Assembly: GCA_041752235.1 (NCBI GenBank)
Contig: JBGSHM010000001.1
Coordinates: forward strand, 62,001 to 126,000
Source of the DNA: SpSt-398 sp041752235
GTDB taxonomy: Bacteria > Bacteroidota > Bacteroidia > Chitinophagales > Chitinophagaceae
Direction: 5' to 3'
DNA: 64,000 nucleotides
The notes under the pieces are model-generated. The model made no database searches. It had not been told where the DNA came from and saw only the letters and a program-made list of their open reading frames with translations. A program made the translations under genes and the position numbers. Shown here in pieces: positions 41,440 through 49,658 of the stretch. Within the stretch, counting starts at the first letter, position 1, and every line of letters starts with the position of its first letter.

Positions 41440-42972
41440 TTACCCTTTGGCATGAAAAGCCGTTGAGACCCGGTCGATCAATTCCAATTCGGCGGAAGAA
41501 AGAAAATAATCGTTTTCTTTTTTCCGGTCCTGAAACTCGCCTGCATTTCTCCCGATCGTGATAAACGCGATGCTGTTTTTTTCTACGGCCAATTTCAGGG
41601 CTTGTTCGGAAGGATCCATTTCCGCAATGGGGGGCTGTAATTCAAAAAAGAATCGCTTGGGGGGTAGTTTTGCTTTTTCTTCCTTGATGAATTTATCATA
41701 CAGAGACATCAGCGACGCATCGATACTGTATCCTGCATTTTTCAGGCCTTCTACCAGGGATACGGTATAGGCTTCGTTCACATCACCCGAACCGGTACCC
41801 CCCGAAATAAAATCATAGGAGGTATTGCCAAAAGCGGCGATGGTTTTATTTCCACCAAGGGGTAATGACGTGCCTTCATTTTTCAAAAGTACCATGCCTT
41901 CTGCTGCTGCAGCCCGCGCAACCAGGGCATGTGCCTTGAGATCAGGCTTATTGGAGAAGGGATAATTTTGATAGGTGATCGATCCCAGCAACACCGTTAG
42001 TATGCGCTCCACATTCAGATCCAATACCTTCTCCTCCAATTTTCCTTCTTTTACGGCGGCCAGAATGGCTTTTGTCTGATCCGGGGTGCCTGGCATCAGG
42101 ATTTCATTCCCGGCTTTCATTTGCGCCACCGGATCTGTCCCGCCAAACCAGTCGGTCATCACAAAACCTTTAAATCCCCATTCCTGACGAAGGATCGTCG
42201 TCAACAAAGCAGGGTCTTCAGAGGTGTAAACGCCATTGATCTTATTATAGGAACTCATCACCGTCCAGGGCTGTGATTTTTTTACCGCGATTTCAAATCC
42301 ACGGAGATAGATCTCACGCAAGGTTCTTTCACTCAGGATGGTATTGATCAGATTTCGGTTGGTCTCCTGGTTATTACCGGCAAAATGTTTGATGGACGTG
42401 CCGACTCCATTTGATTCAATGCCATTCACCATGGCAGCAGTAATATGTCCTGCAACAAACGGATCTTCGGAATAATATTCAAAATTGCGTCCACCCAGTG
42501 GATTGCGATGGATATTCAATGCCGGCGCCAGGATAACATCCACACCATACTCTTTTGCTTCCTTTCCCATGGCTACACCAACTTGTTGAACAAGCTCCGT
42601 ATCCCAGGTAGAGGCCAGCAAAGTGCCTACGGGAAAGGCCGTGGCGAAATAGGTTTTTCCTTGTTCATTATCACGTGTGGGATTGATTCTTAATCCGGCG
42701 GGTCCATCTGCCAACACCGCATTGGGAATACCCAAACGGGGAATGGAGAATGTAGTACCTGCTGCACCGGCCACCTTATCCAGTGTTTGGCCTACTACCG
42801 GGGCACCGGTATTGATGAGTCCGGGTATATTCATACCCATGCCCACAACAAACTGTGCTTTTTCTTCCAATGTCATTTTCGACACCAGTTCTCGCGCTTT
42901 GGCGGAATGATTCTGGGCCATGGCGGAGAATAGAATAAATATAAAGGTGAAGGAAAGAAGGAATTGTTTCAT
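41440..42972 (-). CDS. GH3 beta-glucosidase-type enzyme, N-terminal part, truncated by TAA
   Basis: The product of 510 residues has a signal peptide (FLLSFTFIFILFSAMAQ), the (alpha/beta)8 domain with NIHRNPLGGRNFEYYSEDP, KHFAGNNQETNR at about 195-206 and the nucleophile Asp274 in GFVMTDWFGG, then the start of the C-domain (MVLLKNEGTSLPL). It stops in ...AFHAKG, where relatives continue GKKVVVVINTG. One base change from AAA to TAA explains the break. Without the rest of the C-domain the enzyme is unlikely to be active. It is co-directional with the Crp/Fnr gene upstream and the esterase downstream, as one probable operon for polysaccharide use. Confidence 0.88.
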   Translation of the reverse strand: MKQFLLSFTFIFILFSAMAQNHSAKARELVSKMTLEEKAQFVVGMGMNIPGLINTGAPVVGQTLDKVAGAAGTTFSIPRLGIPNAVLADGPAGLRINPTRDNEQGKTYFATAFPVGTLLASTWDTELVQQVGVAMGKEAKEYGVDVILAPALNIHRNPLGGRNFEYYSEDPFVAGHITAAMVNGIESNGVGTSIKHFAGNNQETNRNLINTILSERTLREIYLRGFEIAVKKSQPWTVMSSYNKINGVYTSEDPALLTTILRQEWGFKGFVMTDWFGGTDPVAQMKAGNEILMPGTPDQTKAILAAVKEGKLEEKVLDLNVERILTVLLGSITYQNYPFSNKPDLKAHALVARAAAAEGMVLLKNEGTSLPLGGNKTIAAFGNTSYDFISGGTGSGDVNEAYTVSLVEGLKNAGYSIDASLMSLYDKFIKEEKAKLPPKRFFFELQPPIAEMDPSEQALKLAVEKNSIAFITIGRNAGEFQDRKKENDYFLSSAELELIDRVSTAFHAKG

Positions 42973-43042
42973 ATAGCAAATTATTTGTAGCCCAAAGGTC
43001 TGTCTACCCTTTCACGCAGCCATTTGATAATTATCAATAAAT

Positions 43043-43135
43043 TCAGCGGTGTGCGCGGATGCGGCTTAGGGTTTCGGGTGTGATTCCCAGAAAGGAAGCG
43101 ATATAGGTGAGTGGGACACGGCGGAGTAATTCGGG
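43043..43135 (-). pseudogene. Crp/Fnr regulator, C-terminal 30 codons beyond an in-frame TAA
   Basis: Directly after the TAA at 43136-43138 the same frame reads PELLRRVPLTYIASFLG and then ITPETLSRIRAHR before a TGA. This is the helix-turn-helix end conserved in Bacteroidota Crp/Fnr proteins, where a Tyr precedes PELL. TAT or TAC to TAA explains the break. Confidence 0.85.
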
Positions 43136-43612
43136 TTATGTCTCTAACAAGCGGTCGTAACGCTGCTGGGCCGTTTCAAATTGTATGGAATCCATCCGAT
43201 ATTGGGAAAGGATCAACGAAAGGGTCATCATTTTCCGGAAAAGTGTCTCCACCTCATGAAATCGCGCAGCCATTCCCGTAAGATCATCATAGTGTATGCC
43301 CATGATCTCGGAGGCTTCAAGTGTTTGTATTTGTAAGCGGCTTGGCGTGCGTTCAAAGAAACTCAGGATCGAAAGACAAAACGTACCATCCATGGCGATC
43401 CATTCCGTGATCTCTTTTCCATTCTTGAAATAGAAAATGCGGAGTATGCCTTTTTTAACAAAATAAATATGATCGCAAACCGCATTTTCACTCACCATAA
43501 AATGATCACGGGGTACCGACCAGCTTGACCAGGCCTTTAGGAATTCTCCCCGGGTTTCTTCCGACAAGGGAGAAATATTGTTTATGGCGATATCCAGGTT
43601 TGTCAAGGTCAA
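43136..43612 (-). CDS. Crp/Fnr family regulator, truncated before the recognition helix
   Basis: The 158-residue product has the cyclic-nucleotide-binding-type domain (DHFMVSENAVCDHIYFVKKGILRIFYFKNGKEITEWIAMDGTF) and the dimer helix, and ends at RYDRLLET. The part lost is most of the DNA-binding domain. The likely start is TTG at 43612, with another TTG two codons on. It lies upstream of the GH3 gene (70 bp from the frame's true end at 43043). If not read through, the protein cannot bind DNA in the usual way. Confidence 0.85.
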   Translation of the reverse strand: MTLTNLDIAINNISPLSEETRGEFLKAWSSWSVPRDHFMVSENAVCDHIYFVKKGILRIFYFKNGKEITEWIAMDGTFCLSILSFFERTPSRLQIQTLEASEIMGIHYDDLTGMAARFHEVETLFRKMMTLSLILSQYRMDSIQFETAQQRYDRLLET

Positions 43613-43624
43613 GGGAATTTTTTA

Positions 43625-43693
43625 TTTCTCGCAGCGTACGCAAAGGTAGAATACTCGCAGCGATCGCTGCCTCTTTGCGGGCGCAACGAGAAA
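43625..43693. repeat. Family-2 hairpin, long imperfect copy
   Basis: TTTCTCGCAGCG at the left is mirrored by CGCAACGAGAAA at the right, with an inner perfect palindrome GCAGCGATCGCTGC (43657-43670). It lies between the divergent Crp/Fnr and LD-carboxypeptidase genes. Confidence 0.7.
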
Positions 43694-43800
43694 CCTAAAA
43701 ACGAAGTTCCTCTATTGTTAAGTAATAAAATTTTCTTGTTTCCAAAATGATCTAACACGAAAGATAAAAAACTTTGTAACTTTTCCCCTGAATTCCACCC

Positions 43801-44829
43801 ATGGATCGAAAAAAATTCCTGACAGGTTCAGCCGCCTTGCTGTCCTTCCCACTTTCTTCTTTTTCTGCCTCCCAGGAGCCGGAAGAGGATCTGCCGCCTG
43901 TTATTCCCCATTATCTCAGGCCTGGAGACCTGATCGGTATTACTGCCCCGGCAGGTTTTATGATGGAAGAGGAGATACGTCCTGCTATGCAACAAATTGA
44001 AAGCTGGGGGTATAAGATTCGGTTAGGTACAACGATCGGGAAAAAGGACTTCACCTTTGCGGGGACTGACAAAGAAAGGGCAGCCGATTTTCAACAGATG
44101 CTGGATGACCCTAAGGTCAAAGCGATCCTTTGTGCCAGAGGAGGATATGGTGCGGTTCGCATCATTGACCAATTGAAATGGGACACTTTTAAAAAACATC
44201 CGAAATGGATCATCGGCTTTAGTGATGTCACCGTTTTTCATTCCCATATCAACCGTAACCTGGGTTTTGCTACTATTCATTCAAAAATGACGAATAGTTT
44301 TCCAGAGGATTGGAGCAAAGCCGAGCCGATACAGATAGATACCATTCTTTCCATTCAAAAGGCCCTGGGTGGGGAGCAAATGGAATACAATGCCGGTCCC
44401 AATGCATCCAATCGCTATGGTAAGGCCGAAGGAGTATTGGTGGGTGGAAACCTGAAGACGATTGAAAGCCTGGCCGGCAGCCGGTCTGATCTGCGTACAA
44501 CCGGAAAAATATTATTTGTAGAAGATACCGGCGAATACCTGTACAGCATTGACCGTATGTTCTGGAACCTGAAACGGAGCAATAAATTGTCTGGTTTAAA
44601 AGGACTGATCATTGGCGGGTTCAAGATCAAAAAAGATGAAGGGGGAGATGAGTTTGGAAAAACACTGGAAGAGATCGTCATGGAAAAAGTAAAAGAGTAT
44701 GCCTATCCGGTTTGTTTTGATTTTCCGGTGGGGCATCAGAAAAATAACTTTGCGATCAAATGCGGCGTAACGCACCGGTTGGATGTATCTGGTGAGGGAA
44801 CAAGAGTGGAGGAGGTTAGGAAGGTTTGA
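43801..44829 (+). CDS. LD-carboxypeptidase, S66 family, exported
   Basis: This 342-residue peptidase removes the terminal D-alanine of muramyl tetrapeptides in peptidoglycan recycling. The N-terminus MDRKKFLTGSAALLSFPLSSFSAS looks like a signal peptide. The catalytic triad is visible: Ser in IGFSDVT, Glu in VEDTGEY and His in GHQKNNFA. The nucleophile-elbow neighbour RGGYGAVRIIDQL is typical. A paralogue without signal lies at 46673. A TAACTTTT near-consensus -7 element is at 43777-43784. Confidence 0.9.
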   Translation: MDRKKFLTGSAALLSFPLSSFSASQEPEEDLPPVIPHYLRPGDLIGITAPAGFMMEEEIRPAMQQIESWGYKIRLGTTIGKKDFTFAGTDKERAADFQQMLDDPKVKAILCARGGYGAVRIIDQLKWDTFKKHPKWIIGFSDVTVFHSHINRNLGFATIHSKMTNSFPEDWSKAEPIQIDTILSIQKALGGEQMEYNAGPNASNRYGKAEGVLVGGNLKTIESLAGSRSDLRTTGKILFVEDTGEYLYSIDRMFWNLKRSNKLSGLKGLIIGGFKIKKDEGGDEFGKTLEEIVMEKVKEYAYPVCFDFPVGHQKNNFAIKCGVTHRLDVSGEGTRVEEVRKV

Positions 44830-44833
44830 ATGG

Positions 44834-44911
44834 GTTTACCGCAAGGACGCTAAGTCGCCAGGTTGCGCCACTATGGCGTCCCATTGCGCCTTAGCGCCCT
44901 GGCGGTAAAAT
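44834..44911. repeat. Family-1 inverted repeat
   Basis: TTTACCGCAAGGACGCTAAG is mirrored by GCGCCTTAGCGCCCTGGCGG and TAAAA. It fills the gap between the convergent LD-carboxypeptidase and fhs genes and may serve both as terminator. Confidence 0.75.
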
Positions 44912-46548
44912 TAATTCCCCAGCCCGATGACTTTCCCATCCACCACATCAATACTCAACGCCGCAGGTTCTGCATTCAAACCCGGCATACGCACCATTTC
45001 ACCACAAACAGCTACAATAAATCCGGCGCCGGCATTCACCATCAACTCATCAATACTGATCGTAAATCCTTCATACGTATGAATATCTTCCGGTGTATCG
45101 GTAAACGAATACTGTGTTTTGGCAATACAAACAGGCAGGTGGGCATACCCCGATTTTTCAATCCGCTTTAATTGCTGTCTTGCTTTTTTATCCAGGTAAA
45201 TATCTTTTCCTCCATAGATACGCTGTACCACTTTTATCAATTTGGTTTCCACCGCATCACTCAGCGCATAGGTATGTTGTACCGGGGCAGAAGGTTCCTC
45301 GGTCAGGGAAACGATCATTTGCGCGGCTTCAATGGAACCCTCAGGGCCTTTGGCGTAGCCTTCAGTAAATGTAAAGGGGACCTGAAATTTCCGGCATCCT
45401 TCCCGTATGATCTCGATCTCTTCCTCGGTATCGGAGGCAAAGCGGTTGAGTACGACCAATACTTTTTGTCCAAAGCTGCGCAGGATATGAATATGGCGTT
45501 CCAGGTTACGGAGGCCTTTTTTTACCGCATCGGGATCAGGGGTAGACAGGCTCTTTGGAGAAACTTCTCCATGCAATTTGAGTGATTGACCAGTGACAAC
45601 CAATACACTTAAGGCAGGGTGGAGTCCGGCATTCCGGCATTTGATGTTAAAGAATTTTTCGGCGCCAAGGTCGCTTCCAAATCCGGCTTCGGTGAGGACA
45701 TAATCTCCTAATTGAAGGGCTGTGCGGGTAGCCAAAATGGAATTACATCCATGGGCGATATTGGCAAATGGCCCGCCATGCACCAGCGCCGGTGTACCCG
45801 ATTGCGTTTGAACCAGGTTGGGGAGTGTCGCATCTTTCATCAGGGCGGTGATGGCGCCACCAACGGCAATGTCGCGGGTGGTAAGCGGAGTATCGCCTGC
45901 GGTGAAGCCAAGCAGGATATCATTGATCCTTTTTTTCAGGTCATCCAGATCGGAGGATAAACAAAGAATCGCCATCAATTCCGATGCTGGCGTGATATCA
46001 AAACCTGTTTCTGAAGGCAGGCCGTTCTTTCCTCCGTGGAGCCCGGTGATGATAAACCGGAGAGAACGGTCATTTACATCCAGCACACGACGCCAATAGG
46101 TTTCCTTGAGTTCGCGCGCGGTACCTTGCTGATGAAAATTGTAGTTATCCAATAAAGCAGCCAGCATATTATTGGCCGCTGATACAGCATGAAAATCACC
46201 GGTGAAGTGAAGATTGATCTCATCCGATGGATAGAGTTGTGAATGCCCTGCGCCTGTTCCTACCCCTTTCATCCCAAAGCAGGGACCCAGCGATGGTTCT
46301 CGTAACGCGAGGATGGCTTTTTTACCGATATGGTTCAATCCATCGGCAAGACTGATCGATGTGGTGGTCTTCCCATTCCCGGCCTTGGTTGGGGTGATCG
46401 AGGTAACAAGGATCAATTTACCGGCTGGTGCCAGGTCTTTTGGTAGTGGATTTACCTTGGCCTTGTATCGTCCATAGCTGGTGTATTGTTCCTCCTGAAG
46501 CCCAAGCTCCCTGGCAAGGTCTTGAATGGGTTGGATAGCTCCTTTCAT
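44911..46548 (-). CDS. fhs: Formate--tetrahydrofolate ligase
   Basis: This 545-residue enzyme makes 10-formyl-tetrahydrofolate from formate, ATP and THF. It has the ATP-binding TPTKAGNGKTT at 52-62, ALREPSLGPCFGMKGVGTGAGH, the SDEINLHFTGDFHAVSAANN block and the C-terminal MPGLNAEPAALSID. The ATG at 46548 is used, with a TAGATTTG promoter element at 46570-46577 upstream; the frame start at 46572 would overlap that promoter. It sits between two S66 carboxypeptidases without an obvious functional link. Confidence 0.96.
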   Translation of the reverse strand: MKGAIQPIQDLARELGLQEEQYTSYGRYKAKVNPLPKDLAPAGKLILVTSITPTKAGNGKTTTSISLADGLNHIGKKAILALREPSLGPCFGMKGVGTGAGHSQLYPSDEINLHFTGDFHAVSAANNMLAALLDNYNFHQQGTARELKETYWRRVLDVNDRSLRFIITGLHGGKNGLPSETGFDITPASELMAILCLSSDLDDLKKRINDILLGFTAGDTPLTTRDIAVGGAITALMKDATLPNLVQTQSGTPALVHGGPFANIAHGCNSILATRTALQLGDYVLTEAGFGSDLGAEKFFNIKCRNAGLHPALSVLVVTGQSLKLHGEVSPKSLSTPDPDAVKKGLRNLERHIHILRSFGQKVLVVLNRFASDTEEEIEIIREGCRKFQVPFTFTEGYAKGPEGSIEAAQMIVSLTEEPSAPVQHTYALSDAVETKLIKVVQRIYGGKDIYLDKKARQQLKRIEKSGYAHLPVCIAKTQYSFTDTPEDIHTYEGFTISIDELMVNAGAGFIVAVCGEMVRMPGLNAEPAALSIDVVDGKVIGLGN

Positions 46549-46569
46549 ATGGCAGTAAATAAATTCGTA

Positions 46570-46577
46570 CAAATCTA
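46570..46577 (-). promoter_or_regulatory. -7 promoter element of fhs
   Basis: The minus strand reads TAGATTTG, matching TAnnTTTG, 21 bases before the ATG at 46548. Confidence 0.45.
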
Positions 46578-46672
46578 TCCGTTATTGACCCGGGTGCGCT
46601 TGATTTCAGAAATGAAGGTTTATGATAACGATCATATTCTTACCTTGCAATTCAACGAAAAAGGCAATTTCC

Positions 46673-47584
46673 ATGATCAAATATCCCCCTTACCTTCAAA
46701 AAGGCGACACGATCGGAATTCTCTGCCCGGCTGGGTATATGGCCGCCGAACGCGTAGCCGAATGTATCCGGGTACTCACGGAAGAATGGGGTTACCAGGT
46801 AAAAGTGGGAAAGACGGTTGGCGGAGACTCTGCCACCTATTTTTCCGGAACGGATGAAGAACGTTTGAATGACCTGCAGCAAATGCTTGACGATGATTCC
46901 ATCAAGGCCATTCTTTGCGCCCGGGGTGGATATGGTATGGGAAGGATCATTGACCAACTCCATTTCAAACAATTTAAAAAGAACCCCAAATGGATCATCG
47001 GGTTTAGTGATATCACGGTCCTGCATGCACACCTTTATTCCAATCACTATATCGCCACGATCCATGGCCCTATGGCCAATGCATTTAATGAAGGAGGATA
47101 CATCAATGACTATGTACAATCCCTTCGATCGGTTTTGCATGGAGAAAAGATCCGGTATCAATGCGAACCGCATGACCTGAACCGAAAAGGGGAGGGGATC
47201 GGTGAATTAGTAGGTGGAAACCTGGCCTTGTTGGCCCATGTGATTGGAACAGAGTCTGACCTCAAAACCCGTGGGCGAATTCTTTTTCTGGAAGATGTGG
47301 GTGAGTATCTCTACAATATTGACCGGATGATGTACCAGTTAAAACGCAGCGGGAAACTTTCAAAACTGGCCGGGCTCATCATTGGTGGATTCACAGATAA
47401 TAAAGATACCGAAAGACCTTTAGGCAAAACAGCCTACGAGATCATCGAAGAACATGTGCGTGAATACGATTACCCCGTTTGTTATGGCTTCCCAGTAAGC
47501 CATGAAAAAGAAAACTACGCCCTTAAGGTGGGTGTAGGTTACAAACTTCGTGTCACCAAATCGCGGGTCTTCCTCGAAGAATAA
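46673..47584 (+). CDS. LD-carboxypeptidase, S66 family, cytoplasmic
   Basis: This 303-residue paralogue of the 43801 gene has the same triad (IGFSDIT, LEDVGEY, SHEKENYA) and ARGGYGMGRIIDQL, but no signal peptide with the start at 46673 (MIKYPPYLQKGDTIGI). Cytoplasmic S66 enzymes act on tetrapeptides taken up for recycling. The frame is open to 46622, but the extra 17 residues have no family match. It is divergent from fhs and followed by a large hairpin. Confidence 0.9.
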   Translation: MIKYPPYLQKGDTIGILCPAGYMAAERVAECIRVLTEEWGYQVKVGKTVGGDSATYFSGTDEERLNDLQQMLDDDSIKAILCARGGYGMGRIIDQLHFKQFKKNPKWIIGFSDITVLHAHLYSNHYIATIHGPMANAFNEGGYINDYVQSLRSVLHGEKIRYQCEPHDLNRKGEGIGELVGGNLALLAHVIGTESDLKTRGRILFLEDVGEYLYNIDRMMYQLKRSGKLSKLAGLIIGGFTDNKDTERPLGKTAYEIIEEHVREYDYPVCYGFPVSHEKENYALKVGVGYKLRVTKSRVFLEE

Positions 47585-47587
47585 TCG

Positions 47588-47704
47588 TTGTGCCCTTCGT
47601 GCCCCCTTTGTGTCCTTTGTGCCTCCTTTGTGTCCTTCGTGTCCTCCTACGCAAGACGGGCGTAGGAGGACACGAAGGACACAAAGGGGGCACGAAGGAC
47701 ACAA
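47588..47704. repeat. Large hairpin of GTGTCC/GGACAC units
   Basis: The left arm is built of TTGTGCCCTTCGTGCC, CCCTTTGTGTCC and TTCGTGTCCTCC units, and the right arm carries their inverse (GGAGGACACGAAGGACACAA and GGGGGCACGAAGGACACAA). The two meet around CTACGC-AAGACGG-GCGTAG. The left arm has one more unit than the right. It lies between LD-carboxypeptidase and the oxyR promoter. Confidence 0.8.
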
Positions 47705-47714
47705 TGAAATCAAT

Positions 47715-47722
47715 TAGTTTTG
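47715..47722 (+). promoter_or_regulatory. -7 promoter element of oxyR
   Basis: TAGTTTTG matches TAnnTTTG, 26 bases before the ATG and 10 bases after the large hairpin. Confidence 0.45.
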
Positions 47723-47748
47723 TAGGCTAATAGATAAACTCTATACAA

Positions 47749-48690
47749 ATGACTTTCACACAACTGGAGTATGTCCTCGCCGTCTTTCGCCACCGTCATT
47801 TTGCTGCCGCCGCTGCCGATTGTTTTGTAACCCAGCCAACACTGAGTATGCAGATTCACAAACTCGAGGTCGACCTGGGTATCAAGATATTTGACCGGAG
47901 TAAACAGCCTGTCATTCCCACCGAACTCGGTATGGAATTTATCAATCATGCTTTACGTATCATAGAGGAACGCGACGGACTCATGGAAATGGTCAACCAC
48001 CGCAAGGGGGTCGTGGCCGGAGAATTAAAGATCGGTATCATTCCCACCCTGGCACCCTACCTGCTGCCTTTGTTTGTCAAAGAATTCACCACCAAGTATC
48101 CTGAGGTTAGGTTGGTAGTAAATGAAATGATGACGGATATCATTGTGCAACGCCTTCGGGAAGGAAAGATCGATGCAGGAATTCTGGTGACACCACTTAT
48201 GGAGCAGGGCATACGGGAGGATCTCTTGTTCTATGAAGAATTGGTGGTGTATGTGTCAAAGAACAACCAGGCCTTTGAAAAGCAATACGTACTCGCCAAA
48301 GATATTGACCCCAATAAACTTTGGTTATTGGAGGAAGGGCATTGCTTCCGCTCGCAGATCATGAACCTGTGTGAATTGCAAAAGGCCAGTAAACTTGGCC
48401 ATCATTTTGAGTATGAAGCGGGAAGTATTGAAACCCTTCGCCGCATGGTAGAGATCAATGACGGGATCACCATATTGCCCGAGCTTTCTACCATTGATTT
48501 GCCGGCCCGGCAACGACAATTGATCCGGCAGTTTCGTAAGCCCGTTCCCATGCGCCAGGTTAGTTTGGTTGTTCACCGGGATTTTATCAAGAAAAAATTA
48601 TTGGATATCCTCAAGCGGGAGATCATTGCCGCCGTTCCTGAGAAAGTAAAGCGGAATAGCGCGAAGAATGTGGTGCCGGTGGGAGTTTAA
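47749..48690 (+). CDS. oxyR: Hydrogen peroxide-sensing LysR regulator OxyR
   Basis: This 313-residue LysR-type regulator has the N-terminal winged helix (MTFTQLEYVLAVFRHRHFA, TQPTLSMQIHKLE) and an effector domain with GHCFRSQIMNLCE. The two cysteines fall at residues 199 and 208, the same numbers as the redox-active pair of E. coli OxyR, so disulfide-based peroxide sensing is well supported. No catalase or peroxiredoxin gene is adjacent; its targets lie elsewhere. Its 3' end faces a convergent hydrolase gene, with a palindrome between them. Confidence 0.93.
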   Translation: MTFTQLEYVLAVFRHRHFAAAAADCFVTQPTLSMQIHKLEVDLGIKIFDRSKQPVIPTELGMEFINHALRIIEERDGLMEMVNHRKGVVAGELKIGIIPTLAPYLLPLFVKEFTTKYPEVRLVVNEMMTDIIVQRLREGKIDAGILVTPLMEQGIREDLLFYEELVVYVSKNNQAFEKQYVLAKDIDPNKLWLLEEGHCFRSQIMNLCELQKASKLGHHFEYEAGSIETLRRMVEINDGITILPELSTIDLPARQRQLIRQFRKPVPMRQVSLVVHRDFIKKKLLDILKREIIAAVPEKVKRNSAKNVVPVGV

Positions 48691-48705
48691 GCGTTTTTCT
48701 CACAG

Positions 48706-48721
48706 TCCCGAAGCTTCGGGA
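48706..48721. repeat. Perfect palindrome TCCCGAAGCTTCGGGA
   Basis: A 16-base perfect palindrome lies between the convergent oxyR and hydrolase genes, preceded by GTTTTTCTCACAG. It could terminate either transcript, but there is no clear T-tract on the plus strand. Confidence 0.5.
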
Positions 48722-48730
48722 CCGCGAGCG

Positions 48731-49549
48731 CTATTTTCTATCCAGCGCATTTCCCAAAGCTACCACTGCAGCTTCAAATTTAAAAAGGTCATTGTGCTTC
48801 CCTCCTGGAATCGTAACAAGTGTATCCCCTGGTTTTAAGAACGCTTTTAGCCGAGCGGAATTGGAATAGGTCACCACCCGGTCTTTTGTGCCGTGCAGGA
48901 TAGTAATCGGGGCCTTGATCCTTGCCAGGTATTCGTGGGTAGGAATCTTGTAGTGCAGTAAGGAATGGATCGGGTAAATAGGTAGATAATGTTTTACCAC
49001 GGAAGGAAAATCATAGTAAGGTGTTTCCAGGATCAATTGTTGACAGGTATTCCGCGATGCCAGATAGGCCGCGATACCGGTTCCCATGCTTTTTCCATAA
49101 ACAATGATCTGTTGGGTGGGGAAACGGCTCAAGGCAAACCGGTAAAGCACTTCTGCCCATTGATACAATGTTTGTTCGCTCAGCTTGCCTATGCTTTTTC
49201 CATAACCCGGATAATCGATCATCCATACCTCATATCCTTCCTTCGTAAAGTAAGGGGCATAATTCGCGTACCAGCTTATGTTTTTCTTGTTTCCATGAAA
49301 ATAGAGCACCACACCCCGGGTTGATGTATCGGTGCTGGTGAACTGGACAATGTTCATTGATGATTTTTCATTGATCGGAATATCGATCTCTTTGTGCGGT
49401 TGGGTGAAACCGTATTTATGATTTTTTTTCAGGCTCACCGGATGAAATAGGATACGGTCCTGCAGGAGGTATAATAAGGCTCCGCCAACAACATAAATAA
49501 AAACGGCAATGCGGAGGTATTTGAGGATTCTTTTCCAATTCCATCTCAT
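48731..49549 (-). CDS. Membrane-anchored alpha/beta hydrolase
   Basis: This 272-residue protein has an N-terminal membrane anchor (YLRIAVFIYVVGGALLYLLQ), HPVSLKKNHKYGF, GVVLYFHGNKKNISWYA (oxyanion hole), DYPGYGKSIGK, the nucleophile GKSMGTG, an acid in HGTKDRVV and His in GGKHNDL. It resembles BEM46/ABHD13-type serine hydrolases; substrate unknown. A relative lies at 50905, with a lipoprotein gene between them. The start is supported by a promoter element 4 bases upstream. Confidence 0.85.
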   Translation of the reverse strand: MRWNWKRILKYLRIAVFIYVVGGALLYLLQDRILFHPVSLKKNHKYGFTQPHKEIDIPINEKSSMNIVQFTSTDTSTRGVVLYFHGNKKNISWYANYAPYFTKEGYEVWMIDYPGYGKSIGKLSEQTLYQWAEVLYRFALSRFPTQQIIVYGKSMGTGIAAYLASRNTCQQLILETPYYDFPSVVKHYLPIYPIHSLLHYKIPTHEYLARIKAPITILHGTKDRVVTYSNSARLKAFLKPGDTLVTIPGGKHNDLFKFEAAVVALGNALDRK

Positions 49550-49553
49550 GCTG

Positions 49554-49561
49554 CAAAGGTA
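49554..49561 (-). promoter_or_regulatory. -7 promoter element of the first alpha/beta hydrolase
   Basis: The minus strand reads TACCTTTG, matching TAnnTTTG, ending only 4 bases before the ATG. A leaderless transcript is implied. Confidence 0.45.
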
Positions 49562-49598
49562 GGCGTTTGGTATTTGTATGATTTCTCGGTATACTCAC

Positions 49599-49644
49599 AA
49601 AAAGGCAGCGGGCACTTCGATTCAAGGATCTTAGTGCCCGCTGC
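49599..49644 (-). terminator. Rho-independent terminator after the lipoprotein gene
   Basis: On the minus strand a perfect 12-bp stem, GCAGCGGGCACT with AGTGCCCGCTGC, has a 16-nt loop and is followed by CTTTTTG. It lies 15 bp after the stop at 49659. Confidence 0.7.
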
Positions 49645-49658
49645 GAAAAATCTATATT

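Noticed and set aside
41440..43138. Reassigned TAA codon explaining both interrupted genes
   Set aside because: TAA is used as a normal stop by many genes in the window (for example rsmH, ftsI, murE), so reassignment is excluded; local read-through remains possible but unproven.
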